Shown in pieces: positions 1 through 8,298 of a stretch of 64,000 bases of DNA. Position numbers and translations under genes: made by a program. The DNA is from Geodermatophilus chilensis (GTDB taxonomy: Bacteria; Actinomycetota; Actinomycetes; Mycobacteriales; Geodermatophilaceae). The notes under the pieces are model-generated. The model made no database searches, was not told the DNA's origin, and was given only the letters and a program-made list of their open reading frames with translations. The stretch lies in NCBI RefSeq assembly GCF_002802985.1, contig NZ_NVPT01000002.1, forward strand, positions 1 to 64,000, written 5' to 3'. Position 1 is the first letter of the stretch. Each line of letters begins with the position of its first letter.

Positions 1-99
1 GACAAGCGCGAGTTCGTCTTCCGGGGCACCATCGACGTCGCCTCGATCAAGATCTGGCTGCGGACCCCCGCCAACCAAGATCCGCCAGACACGCCCTAG
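1..99 (+). mobile_element. 3' end of an IS transposase gene (partial)
   Basis: The first 32 codons of frame 1 read in without a start and stop at TAG 97-99. The peptide contains the phrase RGTIDVASIKIWLRTP, which resembles the C-terminal tail of IS5-type transposases as I remember them. Only the tail lies in the window. Directly next to it, on the other strand, the MFS exporter gene loses family resemblance at about position 107-112, which fits an insertion-element end near 100-110. I could not define the terminal inverted repeat because the rest of the element is outside the window. The family assignment is from memory. Confidence 0.5.
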
Positions 100-760
100 C
101 GCTGCGGCCCGGAGGCAGCGCGTGGTTGACGAAAATGCCCACGGAGAAGAGCACGGCCCCGGTGAAGAACACGGCCTCAGCACCGAAGGTGACGGTCGCC
201 AGGGCCAGTCCCGCGAGCGCAGGACCGGCGATCCGCGTGATCTCCGAATTCACCAGTAGGAGGGACACCGCACCCGGCACCGCATCCCGCGGGACGATCT
301 CGGCCAGCAATGCCATGCGGGCAGGGCTGAACAGCGCGAAGGCGACCGCCTGCACGATCCCGGCGGCCAGCAGCATCCAGTACCGCAGGGTCCCCGTGGC
401 CTCGGCGACGCCGATCCAGGCGCTGGACAGCGCGAGGAGGAGGATGGCGACCTGCATCACCAGGCGCTTGGGAAGACGGTCGGCTGCCACCCCACCCCAT
501 GGTGTGGCCACCAGCATCGCGACCCCAAAGGCCAGCAGGACGCCGCCCAGCGCAGTGTTGGTGCCGGTGAGGTCGTAGGCGAGCCACGTGCGGGCGACGT
601 TCTGCGCCATCACCCCGACGAGCACCACGGCAGCGTTGAGCCAGAGCAGCAGGAACGGACGGATCCGCAGGATGTCGAGGGCGCCCATCTCCGGGGAGCG
701 CCTCCCCCGCGGAGTTCTCGAGGTCGTGATCACGTCTCCTTCTCGTTCGTCTTCGGTCAC
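47..760 (-). pseudogene. MFS exporter, truncated after its N-terminal half by the IS end
   Basis: Translation from a GTG start gives 237 residues. About residues 35-215 look like the first six membrane segments of an EntS-like MFS drug/siderophore exporter, with the loop motif GVAADRLPKR near residue 90-99 between helices 2 and 3. A complete member has about 400 residues and 12 helices. The resemblance stops near residue 218 (about position 107), and the last 19 residues are basic, non-membrane sequence read from the opposite strand of the adjoining transposase tail. The gene lies 49 bp behind the TauE/SafE gene and was probably the third gene of the amidase operon. It is most likely inactive. 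Confidence 0.7.
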
Positions 761-809
761 GGCCTGGCCCCCGGAGACGTGCAGCGGGACGGTTCGGCTC
801 CTGACGCAG

Positions 810-1538
810 TCAGGCCACAGCCGTGGTCAGCGACACGAGTGCGGTCAGGACCAACGTCGACAGCACCACGGCTCGGAAGCGCTCCGGCGGCAACCAGCTG
901 AACAGGCGATCACCGGACCACCACCCCAGTGGAACGCCCAGGGCGCCCGCGACGACCACCGCGGCGATCTCCCGGTCGACGTGCCCGAGCGCTAGGAACG
1001 CACCCACGGCCACCAGGTCCTGGACGCAGAACACCACCTGCAGCGTCCCCCGGAAGCGGCGGGGCGGCAGGCGCAGCGCCTGCAGGGCGAGGACGACCGG
1101 AGGGCCGTTCATCCCCGTCGAGGTCAGGAGCATCCCGCTGACCACACCCCCGCCGTACTCGGTGGCGATGCCGGCAGGCAGGTGCACTTCGACCAGGAGA
1201 AGCGCGACGAGCAGCAGCAGTCCGCCCGCGATCACCATCTCTAGGGACCGCTCGTCCAGCCGGGACAGCAGCAGCAGTCCAAGAGGCATGCCCACCAGTG
1301 CGGCGCCGGTGAGCCGGGCGGCGACCGGGCGCTCCACATGCTCGCGCTCCCGATAGGAGGCCGCAGCGGTCAGCACCAGGCCGACCATGGTGGTCGCCAC
1401 CACAGCGGCGACGGGGTCGAGGAAGACCCCCATCAAGGGCACGGCGACCAGAGCGAGCCCGAAACCGGTCACCGCCTGTGCCGCCGCGGCCAGCGTGAAG
1501 ATCAGCAACGCGACGGCAGCGACCGCGACGAGCGTCAC
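810..1538 (-). CDS. TauE/SafE-family membrane permease (anion exporter)
   Basis: A 242-residue integral membrane protein of the TauE/SafE (DUF81) family, whose members export sulfite, sulfoacetate or related organic anions. The start is the GTG at 1538: the hydrophobic first helix (VAVAAVALLIF) begins immediately, and the codon overlaps the amidase stop as GTGA. A longer in-frame reading only adds Arg-rich sequence that belongs to the amidase frame. About seven to eight hydrophobic segments are visible, with the family-like glycine/proline-rich stretches QAVTGFG near the N-terminus and LLTSTGMNGPPVV in the middle. Coupling to an amidase suggests it exports an acid released from an amide, but the substrate is unknown. 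Confidence 0.75.
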   Translation of the reverse strand: MTLVAVAAVALLIFTLAAAAQAVTGFGLALVAVPLMGVFLDPVAAVVATTMVGLVLTAAASYREREHVERPVAARLTGAALVGMPLGLLLLSRLDERSLEMVIAGGLLLLVALLLVEVHLPAGIATEYGGGVVSGMLLTSTGMNGPPVVLALQALRLPPRRFRGTLQVVFCVQDLVAVGAFLALGHVDREIAAVVVAGALGVPLGWWSGDRLFSWLPPERFRAVVLSTLVLTALVSLTTAVA

Positions 1539-2962
1539 GCCTGGGCGTAGTCGGGAGCGTGCCGAGGCCAGGGAGCGGCCTCCTCCAGCTGAGCGGCCAG
1601 TCGCAGGAGCGGACCCTCCGCCCCCAGGTCGGCGGCGAACTGGACGCCCACCGGGAGGCCGGCATGGTCGGTGCCGAAGGGCACTGACATCGCCGGCAGT
1701 CCGGTGACGTTGAAGACGCTGGTGCACAGGGAGTAGGTGGTGCCGTGCTCGTAGATCGACTCGGGGCGAGTCGTGTCGAGGGTCCCCAGCGGCGGCACCG
1801 GCTGGGCGACCGTCGGCAAGAGCAACAGGTCGTGGTCAGTGAAGTGCCGGCCCAGCCGCCAGCCGGCCTCCTGGGCAGCGCGGAGCGCCTCGACCATCTG
1901 CACCCCGGTGATCGTCCGGCCGTGGTCGAGCAGCATCCGGGTGAACGGTTCGAGGTCGTCGTCGCGCAGCTCCCGCCCCAACTCGCCCAACCGCCGGTCG
2001 ACGGTGGCGACGAGGCTCGCCGCCATGATTGTGCCCGACGCGGCCATGACCTGGGACGGGTCGTAGTCCAGGGCCACCTCGGTGACCTCGTGCCCCAGGT
2101 CCCGGCAGACGTCGGCGGCACGTTCCACGGCAGCCGCGCAGTCCGGGTGGACCGGGATGTCACCCGGGACGGCGGTGGCCCAGCCGATCCGCAGCCGGCC
2201 GGGGGGCCGGCCCACGTGCTCGAGGAACGAGCGGTCGGGGGTCGGTGCCCCCAAGGCGTCTCCTGGAACGGGCCCGGCAGCGACATCGAGCAGCAGAGCG
2301 CTGTCCCGGACCGTCGTCGTCAACGCGTGGTGGGCCGTGACTGGCGAGGCCAGCGCGCCGGAGTACGGCCAGGTCGACACGCGGCCACGGCTCGGCTTGA
2401 GGCCGAACAGGCCACACATGGAGGCAGGGATCCGGATGGAGCCGCCGCCGTCACTGCCGTGCGCGACCGGCACCATGCCGGCGGCCACGGCGGCAGCCGC
2501 CCCTCCGCTCGACCCGCCGGTGGAGTGATCGGGGCTCCACGGGTTGCGGGTCGGGCCGTGGAGCACCGGCTCCGTGCTGGCGTTCTTGCCGAACTCCGGG
2601 CTGTTCGTCGTTCCGAGGACGACCATGCCTGCGCGCCGGTAGCGCGCTACCACCTCGCTGTCCCGGGCGGCACGGGCCTCGGCGAACAGCCGGCTCCCGC
2701 CCGTTCGTGGCAGCCCGGCGACATCGGCCTCAAGGTCCTTGATCAGCGTGGGCACGCCCTGCAGCGGTCCGTCGGGCAGGCCACGGTCCACCTCCTGCAG
2801 CGCCTCCTCGAACCGGGTAGCCACCACTGCGTTCAGCGCGGGGTTGCACTTCTCGATCCGGCCGATGGCCTCCTCCACGACCTCGCGTGGCGAGAGTTCA
2901 CCATTCCGGATCAGCCCTGCCGTGGCGATCGCGTCCCTCGGGTCTTCAGCCACTCGGCTCAC
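1535..2962 (-). CDS. Amidase signature family hydrolase
   Basis: 475 residues, a normal length for the family. The catalytic Ser-cisSer-Lys set is visible: the Lys in TLIKDLEAD near residue 74, the Gly/Ser-rich segment STGGSSGGAAAAVAAG near residue 150, and the nucleophile region GSDGGGSIRIPAS near residue 170-182. The enzyme hydrolyses amide bonds; the substrate cannot be read from sequence. GTG 2962 is the longest start, but GTG 2953 has a better spaced AGAGGTGAG upstream. It is first in a minus-strand unit with TauE/SafE and the broken MFS exporter. A copy of the cluster-wide 15-bp box lies 78 bp upstream (3040-3054), tying it to the steroid genes. Confidence 0.85.
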   Translation of the reverse strand: MSRVAEDPRDAIATAGLIRNGELSPREVVEEAIGRIEKCNPALNAVVATRFEEALQEVDRGLPDGPLQGVPTLIKDLEADVAGLPRTGGSRLFAEARAARDSEVVARYRRAGMVVLGTTNSPEFGKNASTEPVLHGPTRNPWSPDHSTGGSSGGAAAAVAAGMVPVAHGSDGGGSIRIPASMCGLFGLKPSRGRVSTWPYSGALASPVTAHHALTTTVRDSALLLDVAAGPVPGDALGAPTPDRSFLEHVGRPPGRLRIGWATAVPGDIPVHPDCAAAVERAADVCRDLGHEVTEVALDYDPSQVMAASGTIMAASLVATVDRRLGELGRELRDDDLEPFTRMLLDHGRTITGVQMVEALRAAQEAGWRLGRHFTDHDLLLLPTVAQPVPPLGTLDTTRPESIYEHGTTYSLCTSVFNVTGLPAMSVPFGTDHAGLPVGVQFAADLGAEGPLLRLAAQLEEAAPWPRHAPDYAQA

Positions 2963-3039
2963 CTCTGCTGCACGTCGTGTCGGCCCGGTGCGGACCCTCG
3001 CCGCAGGCTAGGTCGCTGCGTCGGCTGCCCCTGCCGGTC

Positions 3040-3054
3040 TCCCGCTGGCCGGGA
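3040..3054. promoter_or_regulatory. 15-bp palindromic box, copy 1 (TCCCGCTGGCCGGGA)
   Basis: A TCCCG/CGGGA inverted repeat with a 5-base spacer, 78 bp upstream of the amidase GTG. It lies in a 296-bp spacer (2963-3258) in which I see no gene. It is the same box as in the steroid-gene promoters. Confidence 0.5.
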
Positions 3055-3258
3055 CCGCCCGCACCGACACGCGGGCTCGGACCGGCGCCCCGGGTCTTCT
3101 GGGCTGCCCGCCGGGGATACACGGGTCCCTGACAACGACGGACTGGCCGGCCGCAGGCAGTTGCCAGCGACCGGCCCGTGACCGTTCTCGTCCACGCGCG
3201 GCGGGTGCGGCCCGGCCTCTACCGGCCGGCCCGCACGGGCCGCGCTACTCCCAGTACG

Positions 3259-4872
3259 TCAGGAGCACTCGCCGATCCAGGCGTCCCCGAACAGCAGCAT
3301 CCCCTCGTTGATCGGCTGGACACCGTGCACGTCCTCCTGCCAGGGGACGAAGGGGGTGACCGGGGACAGCGGCAGCGTCGGAAAGTCCTCCTGGGAGAGC
3401 TCCTCGATGGCGGCGAGGATCTCCTGCCGGTCCTTGCCTTCGGTCCCCTGCAGCTCGGTGATCAGCGCGTCCAGCTCCGGGTTGGCGTACCCGCTGGCGT
3501 TGGACGCCGACTGGCTGTGGAAGCTGGTGAACAGCCGCTGGAAGGGATCTTCCTCGGAGACCGACAGGCCGGACTGGGACAGGTCGTAGTCCCGGGAGAC
3601 GAAGACGCGCTGGATGATGTCCGCGGTGGACTGAAGCAGCTCGGTCTCCACGGTGAACCCCGCGTTCTCCAGCATCGCCTGCAGCGCCAGCGCCTGGTCA
3701 CGGCCGCTGGCCGAGCTGTTGCCGATGTAGCCGATGGTCCCGTCGAATCCGTCGGCCTTGGCCTCCTCTACCAGGGCGCGTGCCCGCTCCACGTCGGTCG
3801 GCACCACCTCGACGTCCGGCGCGTGCCACTGGGAGAGCTCCGAGAACACCGCCTTGCTCCCCACGTCCACGCCCCCGTACACCCGCTGGTTGAGGACGGC
3901 GGGATCGACGGCGAGGGCGATCGCCTGCCGCACCCGGGGGTCGGCCGCCGGGCGTCCCTCGGCGCTGTTGAGCATGACGACGTTGCCGAGGTTCTGCACT
4001 GTCAGGTAGCCCCGGTACCCCGCGTCCCGTGCAGCCTGGACCCGCTCGGGGTCGCGCAGCACCGTGACGTCCGCGCCGTCGGACTCCAGCGTCTCGAACC
4101 GGGCGTCGTCGTTGTTGAGCCAGACGAACCGCAGCTGGTCGAGACTCGGGTCGCCACCCCAGTAGTCGTCCCGGGCGTTGAGCACGAGCTCTTCCTGCGG
4201 GGAGTAGTGGTCCAGCGTGAACGGGCCGGCACCGATCGGCTGAAACTCGGGGGCCTGGATGGCTGCCGGCGCGACGATCATGCCCATCGCCTGCCCCAGC
4301 ATCGCGGGGAACGTCGCCCACGGTGTCTTGAGGTCGAAGACGACGGTCGTGTCGTCCTCCGCCCGGACGCCGGCCAGGTTGGGCGCGATGACCGCGGCAT
4401 CGAAGCCGCGGCTGCTCAGGTACCAGTTCACGCTGTCGACGACAGCCTGGGCGTTCAGCGGCGTTCCGTCGCTGAAGGTGACCCCGTCGCGGAGCGTGAC
4501 CGTCCACTGGGTCAAGTCCTCGTTGGACGTGACGTCCTCGGCCAGGTGGGGCTCGAACTCCTGGGTTTGCGGATCGTAGCGCACCAGAACGTCGTAGACG
4601 GCTGCCAGCGCCGTGCCCCCGGAGTACCCGGTGGCGATCGTCTGAGCCGGGTTGAGGCTGCGTGCCTCCGCGAAATCGGCCAGAGTCAACGTGCCTCCCT
4701 CGACCGGGTCGCCGCAGTCCTGCTGGTCACCGATGGTTCCGATGGTCCGCTCGGGCGCCTCCCGGCTCGCGGAGCCGGACGATGCGCTTCCGCTCCCACC
4801 GCAGGCGGACAGCATGAGCGCACCGGCGCCGAAGGTGGCGACCAGACGGGCGGTCAGCGTGGTTCTTTTCAC
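3259..4872 (-). CDS. ABC transporter substrate-binding lipoprotein, family 5 (oligopeptide/nickel type)
   Basis: 537 residues starting at GTG 4872 with a GGAGG 6 bases upstream. The N-terminus has Lys/Arg, a hydrophobic stretch and the lipobox LSAC (Cys about residue 24) followed by a Gly/Ser linker, so it should be a lipid-anchored extracytoplasmic receptor. The rest has the layout of SBP_bac_5 proteins (DppA/OppA/NikA): SLNPAQTIATGYS near residue 73, DGVTFSDGTPLNAQAVVDS near residue 130, and a C-terminal PLSPVTPFVPW. It almost certainly serves the permease/ATPase genes at 5139-9244, although a 17-bp hairpin separates the units. Ligands of this family include peptides, opines, sugars and other small molecules; the ligand here is unknown. 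Confidence 0.85.
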   Translation of the reverse strand: MKRTTLTARLVATFGAGALMLSACGGSGSASSGSASREAPERTIGTIGDQQDCGDPVEGGTLTLADFAEARSLNPAQTIATGYSGGTALAAVYDVLVRYDPQTQEFEPHLAEDVTSNEDLTQWTVTLRDGVTFSDGTPLNAQAVVDSVNWYLSSRGFDAAVIAPNLAGVRAEDDTTVVFDLKTPWATFPAMLGQAMGMIVAPAAIQAPEFQPIGAGPFTLDHYSPQEELVLNARDDYWGGDPSLDQLRFVWLNNDDARFETLESDGADVTVLRDPERVQAARDAGYRGYLTVQNLGNVVMLNSAEGRPAADPRVRQAIALAVDPAVLNQRVYGGVDVGSKAVFSELSQWHAPDVEVVPTDVERARALVEEAKADGFDGTIGYIGNSSASGRDQALALQAMLENAGFTVETELLQSTADIIQRVFVSRDYDLSQSGLSVSEEDPFQRLFTSFHSQSASNASGYANPELDALITELQGTEGKDRQEILAAIEELSQEDFPTLPLSPVTPFVPWQEDVHGVQPINEGMLLFGDAWIGECS

Positions 4873-4972
4873 GTTCGTCCTCCAAGAGCACGGTCACGCG
4901 CCACCGGTCGGATGCCCGTAGGTGGCTGGGTCGCGCCAGCGAAGCAAGGTGATGAGCCCCCCAAGACATCCA

Positions 4973-4987
4973 TCTCGCTGAGTGGAA
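4973..4987. promoter_or_regulatory. 15-bp palindromic box, degenerate copy 2 (TCTCGCTGAGTGGAA)
   Basis: It matches the cluster box in 12 of 15 positions and lies 100 bp upstream of the binding-protein start, downstream of the oppF-side terminator. It is therefore placed as an independent promoter element. Confidence 0.3.
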
Positions 4988-5066
4988 TCACAGCAAGGCA
5001 TCGGGAGCGATGCCAGGGAGCCGCGGCGATCGCCCTCACCGAGGGGTCACCCAGGCGGCTCCGGAC

Positions 5067-5105
5067 ACAGCGGTGCCCCGGTCTGGACGACCGGGGCACC
5101 GCTGT
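5067..5105. terminator. Strong hairpin between ABC ATPase operon and binding-protein gene
   Basis: A perfect 17-bp stem (arms 5067-5083 and 5089-5105) with a 5-base loop, 34 bases past the stop of the OppF-type ATPase. It should end the permease/ATPase transcript, or attenuate read-through into the binding-protein gene. Confidence 0.75.
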
Positions 5106-5138
5106 GCGTAGAGGCCGGAAAATCCGGCCGGTGGTGGC

Positions 5139-6146
5139 TCAGGCGACCCCGGAGGCGCCAGGCCCGGAGTTGTGGCAGGCCAGGAAGTGTCCCTGCTCGA
5201 CCTCCCGCATCTGGGGTTCGACCGCCGCGCACTCCTCGGTAGCCAGCGGGCAGCGGGTGCGGAACCGACAGCCGCTGGGCGGGTTGAGCGGCGAGGGCAG
5301 CTCACCAGTGGCCCGCTGCGCGACAGTTCCAGCCTCGATCGGGGGCGGAGTCATGTCTGGCACCGACTCCAGGAGCAATTGCGTGTAGGGGTGTAGCGCG
5401 CGCTCGGCCAGGCTGCTGGCCGGCAGCACCTCGCAGACCTTGCCGAGATACATGATCATGATGCGGTCGCTGATGTTCTTGACGACCGCGAGGTCATGCG
5501 CAATGAACACCATGCTCAGGCCGTAGCGCTGCTTGGTCTCCTCGAGCAGGTTGAGGATCTGCGCCTGCACCGAGACGTCTAGACTCGACACCGGCTCGTC
5601 ACAGATCAGCACCTCCGGGTCCAGCATCAGCGCCCGGGCGATGCAGACCCGCTGGCACTGCCCGCCGGAGAGTTCGTGCGGACGGCGCTCCCAGACCACC
5701 GCCGGGTCCAGGCCAACCGCGTGGAGCACGGACTCGATCTGCTCGCGGGTGACCTCCCTGCCCCAGATTTTCGGTCCCTCGGCCACGAGGTCCTTGACCT
5801 TGCGGCGGGGGTTCAGCGAGGACACCGGGTCCTGGAAGATCATCTGCATCCGAGCCCGGCGCTCCCGGACCGTCTGCGCGTTGAGCCCGGTCAACTCATC
5901 GTTCCCCAGCCGTACCGACCCGGCGGTCGGGGGCGGCAGCTGCATTACGGCGCGCCCGGCGCTGGACTTGCCGCAACCTGACTCGCCCAGGATTCCCAGG
6001 GTCTCCCCGTCCAGCAGGTCGAAGCTGATGCCGGAGACCGCGTGCACGGTCTGGCCACCCTTGGTGGGGAACTGCACCACGAGCTCCTCGACCGTGAGAA
6101 TCTGCTCGGCTCCCAACCGAAGGTGCGCGACTCCACTCCCGGCCAT
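5139..6146 (-). CDS. Oligopeptide-type ABC transporter ATP-binding protein (OppF/DppF-like)
   Basis: 335 residues. Walker A GESGCGKSSAG is near residue 55, the ABC signature LSGGQCQRVCIARAL near residue 165 and Walker B VLICDEPVSSLD just after it. The C-terminal oligopeptide/dipeptide extension carries the Cys-containing CRFRTRCPLATEEC, which in OppD/F proteins can hold an Fe-S cluster. I chose ATG 6146, which overlaps the upstream ATPase stop as ATGA. A longer reading upstream has no homology. It pairs with the OppD-like protein to energise the importer and is the last gene of the unit before the hairpin at 5067-5105. Confidence 0.88.
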   Translation of the reverse strand: MAGSGVAHLRLGAEQILTVEELVVQFPTKGGQTVHAVSGISFDLLDGETLGILGESGCGKSSAGRAVMQLPPPTAGSVRLGNDELTGLNAQTVRERRARMQMIFQDPVSSLNPRRKVKDLVAEGPKIWGREVTREQIESVLHAVGLDPAVVWERRPHELSGGQCQRVCIARALMLDPEVLICDEPVSSLDVSVQAQILNLLEETKQRYGLSMVFIAHDLAVVKNISDRIMIMYLGKVCEVLPASSLAERALHPYTQLLLESVPDMTPPPIEAGTVAQRATGELPSPLNPPSGCRFRTRCPLATEECAAVEPQMREVEQGHFLACHNSGPGASGVA

Positions 6147-7195
6147 CACTGTCCCCCTGCGTTGACTGGGTGGTAGCAGGCGAAGGAGTGCCCTGGGGTG
6201 GCAATACCGCGCGTCACGGCGCCGTCCAGCGACGGGGGGGCCAGCGTGCAGTCGGACTGCGCGTAGCGGCACCGCGGTGCGAACCGGCAGCCGATCGGCG
6301 GAGCGACCATGTTGGGCGGCGCACCGTCGATCGCCGCCAAACGGACGTGCGGTGGCTGGTCCAGCCGCGGGATGGCTTCGAGCAGCGCCTCGGTGTAGGG
6401 ATGATGCGGCAGACCGAACAACGCGGCCGCGTCTGCAGTCTCCACCACTCGGCCCGCGTACATCACCGCTACCCGGTCGGCCCGGCCGGCGACGACGCCG
6501 AGGTTGTGGCTGATCAGCACGATCGCCATCCCCAGCTCGTCCTGCAGCCGGTCCAGCAGGTCGAGGATCTGCTTCTGGACGGTCACGTCGAGTGCCGTGG
6601 TCGGCTCGTCGGCGATCAGCAACGCCGGCTCGTTGGCCAGCGACATGGCGATCACCACCCGCTGTCGCATGCCGCCGGAGAGCTCGTGGGGGTACTGGTC
6701 CAGCCGGCGCCGCGGCTCCGGGATGCCGACGAGGTTCAGCAGTTCTGCGGCGTGCGCCTTGGCCTGTGCCCGGTTCATCGTGCGGTGCCTGCGGAGGCTC
6801 TCGGTGAGATGCACCCCGACCTTCTTGACGGGGTTGAGCGCGGTCATCGGGTCCTGGAACACCATGCCCACGTCACTGCCCCAGAGCTCCCGCAGCCCGG
6901 AGGCACCCAGCGTATGCACGTCCTTCCCCGCGATCAGCACCCGCCCCGAGACCGTCATGGTGGGGCCGGTGCTGTACAGGCCCATGATCGTGCGACCGAG
7001 CACGGACTTACCGGAGCCGGACTCGCCGACGATCCCAAGTGTCTTCCCCCGGCCGAGGGTGAAGGAGATGCCGTCGACGGCCTGCACGTCGCCGCGCGGA
7101 GTATGGATCTGCGTCCGGAGATCGTCGACGATGAGCACCGGGGACTCCTGCTCGGCGGCCGGCCGGTCCGGGAGCAGGGCGGAGGTGGAGTTCAC
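6146..7195 (-). CDS. Oligopeptide-type ABC transporter ATP-binding protein (OppD/DppD-like)
   Basis: 349 residues from GTG 7195. Walker A is GESGSGKSVLG (about residue 57), the signature LSGGMRQRVVIAMSLA and Walker B LLIADEPTTALD follow, and the C-terminal oligopeptide extension has the Cys cluster CRFAPRCRYAQSDC. It lies 8 bp behind the OppC-type permease and overlaps the OppF-type ATPase by 4 bases, so all four transporter genes should be co-translated. The pair of ATPases with two permeases is the standard Opp/Dpp arrangement. Confidence 0.88.
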   Translation of the reverse strand: MNSTSALLPDRPAAEQESPVLIVDDLRTQIHTPRGDVQAVDGISFTLGRGKTLGIVGESGSGKSVLGRTIMGLYSTGPTMTVSGRVLIAGKDVHTLGASGLRELWGSDVGMVFQDPMTALNPVKKVGVHLTESLRRHRTMNRAQAKAHAAELLNLVGIPEPRRRLDQYPHELSGGMRQRVVIAMSLANEPALLIADEPTTALDVTVQKQILDLLDRLQDELGMAIVLISHNLGVVAGRADRVAVMYAGRVVETADAAALFGLPHHPYTEALLEAIPRLDQPPHVRLAAIDGAPPNMVAPPIGCRFAPRCRYAQSDCTLAPPSLDGAVTRGIATPGHSFACYHPVNAGGQ

Positions 7196-7203
7196 GACTC
7201 TCC

Positions 7204-8298
7204 CTAGAGCTTCGCCTGGCGCGGATCGAAGCGCTTGCGCGCCTTCTCCCCCAGCAGGTTCAACGAGAACACGGTCAGGAAGAGCACGACGCCTGGTACC
7301 AGGACGATGTGCGGGTGCTGCTCGAAGGCGTTGCCCTCGCCCTCGGCGATCATGTTGCCCCAGGACGGCTCCGGAGGCTGGATGCCCAGTCCGAGGAAGC
7401 TCAGGGATGCTTCGGCGACGATCAGCACCGAGATCATCACCATGGCGTAGGAGAGCAACGGCAGCAGCACGTTGGGCAGCAGCTCGCGGGTCATGATGCG
7501 CAGCCGGCTGGCCCCCATCGCTCGAGCCGCCAGGACGAACTCCCGTTGGGCGAACGTCAGCGTGCTGGCCCGCGCCATGCGGATGATGCTGGGTAGTGCC
7601 AGCAGGGACAGCGCGAACGCCAGGTTGCGCAGGTTCGGTTCTAGGACCGTGGCCAGTGCGATCAGCAGGATGAGCGGAGGCACCGCGAGGAGCGAGTTGG
7701 TGAAGATGCCGATCACGGCGTCGGTGACCTTGCGGAAAAAGCCTGCGACGATACCCAGCCCCGCGCCGATCACCAGCCCGACCGCGACGGCGCCCAGCGC
7801 CACCACCAGTGAGGCGCGAGCCCCGTGGAGGACCCGGGACAGCAGATCGAGGCCGAAGTTGTTGGTGCCCAGCGGGTACTCCGAGAGCAGGTCCGGTCGG
7901 GCGAAGACCGGGGCATCCAGCGTGCTCGCGATGTCCTTGTGCTCACCGAGCGGGAGTACCGGTGCGAGCAGGGCGGCCAGGACCAGGAGCACCAGCCAGA
8001 TGGTGCACAACCAGGAGGTGAGGTCGAACCCCGACCCGAAGCGGCGCCGGAGCAGGCGGCCTGCCCCGACATGGGCGAGGGCGAGGCCGGCCACGACGGC
8101 CGTCAGCTGCAACCAGCCGTTCGCGCCCCGCAGGGCCGCCATGCCCAGCCCTGCCAGGGTCAGGCCGAGCACCGTGACCGCCGCCGCACCCGGCGTGGAC
8201 CAGGAACGGTGCCGCCGGGGCACGGAGGGCCAGGACGCTGCAGCATCCACTGCCTGACCGTAGGCAGGAGGCGTGGACACCTGGGTGATCTCAGACAT
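7204..8298 (-). CDS. ABC transporter permease (OppC/DppC-like)
   Basis: 364 residues from ATG 8298, which lies inside the end of the OppB-like gene (8-bp overlap). The C-terminal 200 residues hold the binding-protein-dependent transport domain, with the EAA-type loop ARAMGASRLRIMTRELLPN at about residue 265-283. The N-terminal extension of roughly 85 residues is longer than usual: it adds two predicted membrane segments (ITVLGLTLAGLGMAAL-like and LQLTAVVAGLALAHVG) before the usual first OppC segment. The extra helices are seen directly; their purpose is unknown. Confidence 0.85.
   Translation of the reverse strand: MSEITQVSTPPAYGQAVDAAASWPSVPRRHRSWSTPGAAAVTVLGLTLAGLGMAALRGANGWLQLTAVVAGLALAHVGAGRLLRRRFGSGFDLTSWLCTIWLVLLVLAALLAPVLPLGEHKDIASTLDAPVFARPDLLSEYPLGTNNFGLDLLSRVLHGARASLVVALGAVAVGLVIGAGLGIVAGFFRKVTDAVIGIFTNSLLAVPPLILLIALATVLEPNLRNLAFALSLLALPSIIRMARASTLTFAQREFVLAARAMGASRLRIMTRELLPNVLLPLLSYAMVMISVLIVAEASLSFLGLGIQPPEPSWGNMIAEGEGNAFEQHPHIVLVPGVVLFLTVFSLNLLGEKARKRFDPRQAKL

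Noticed and set aside
6147-6272. N-terminal extension of the OppF-like ATPase
   Set aside because: It overlaps the OppD-like coding end and is Arg/Leu-rich without homology; the ATGA start at 6146 fits operon style.
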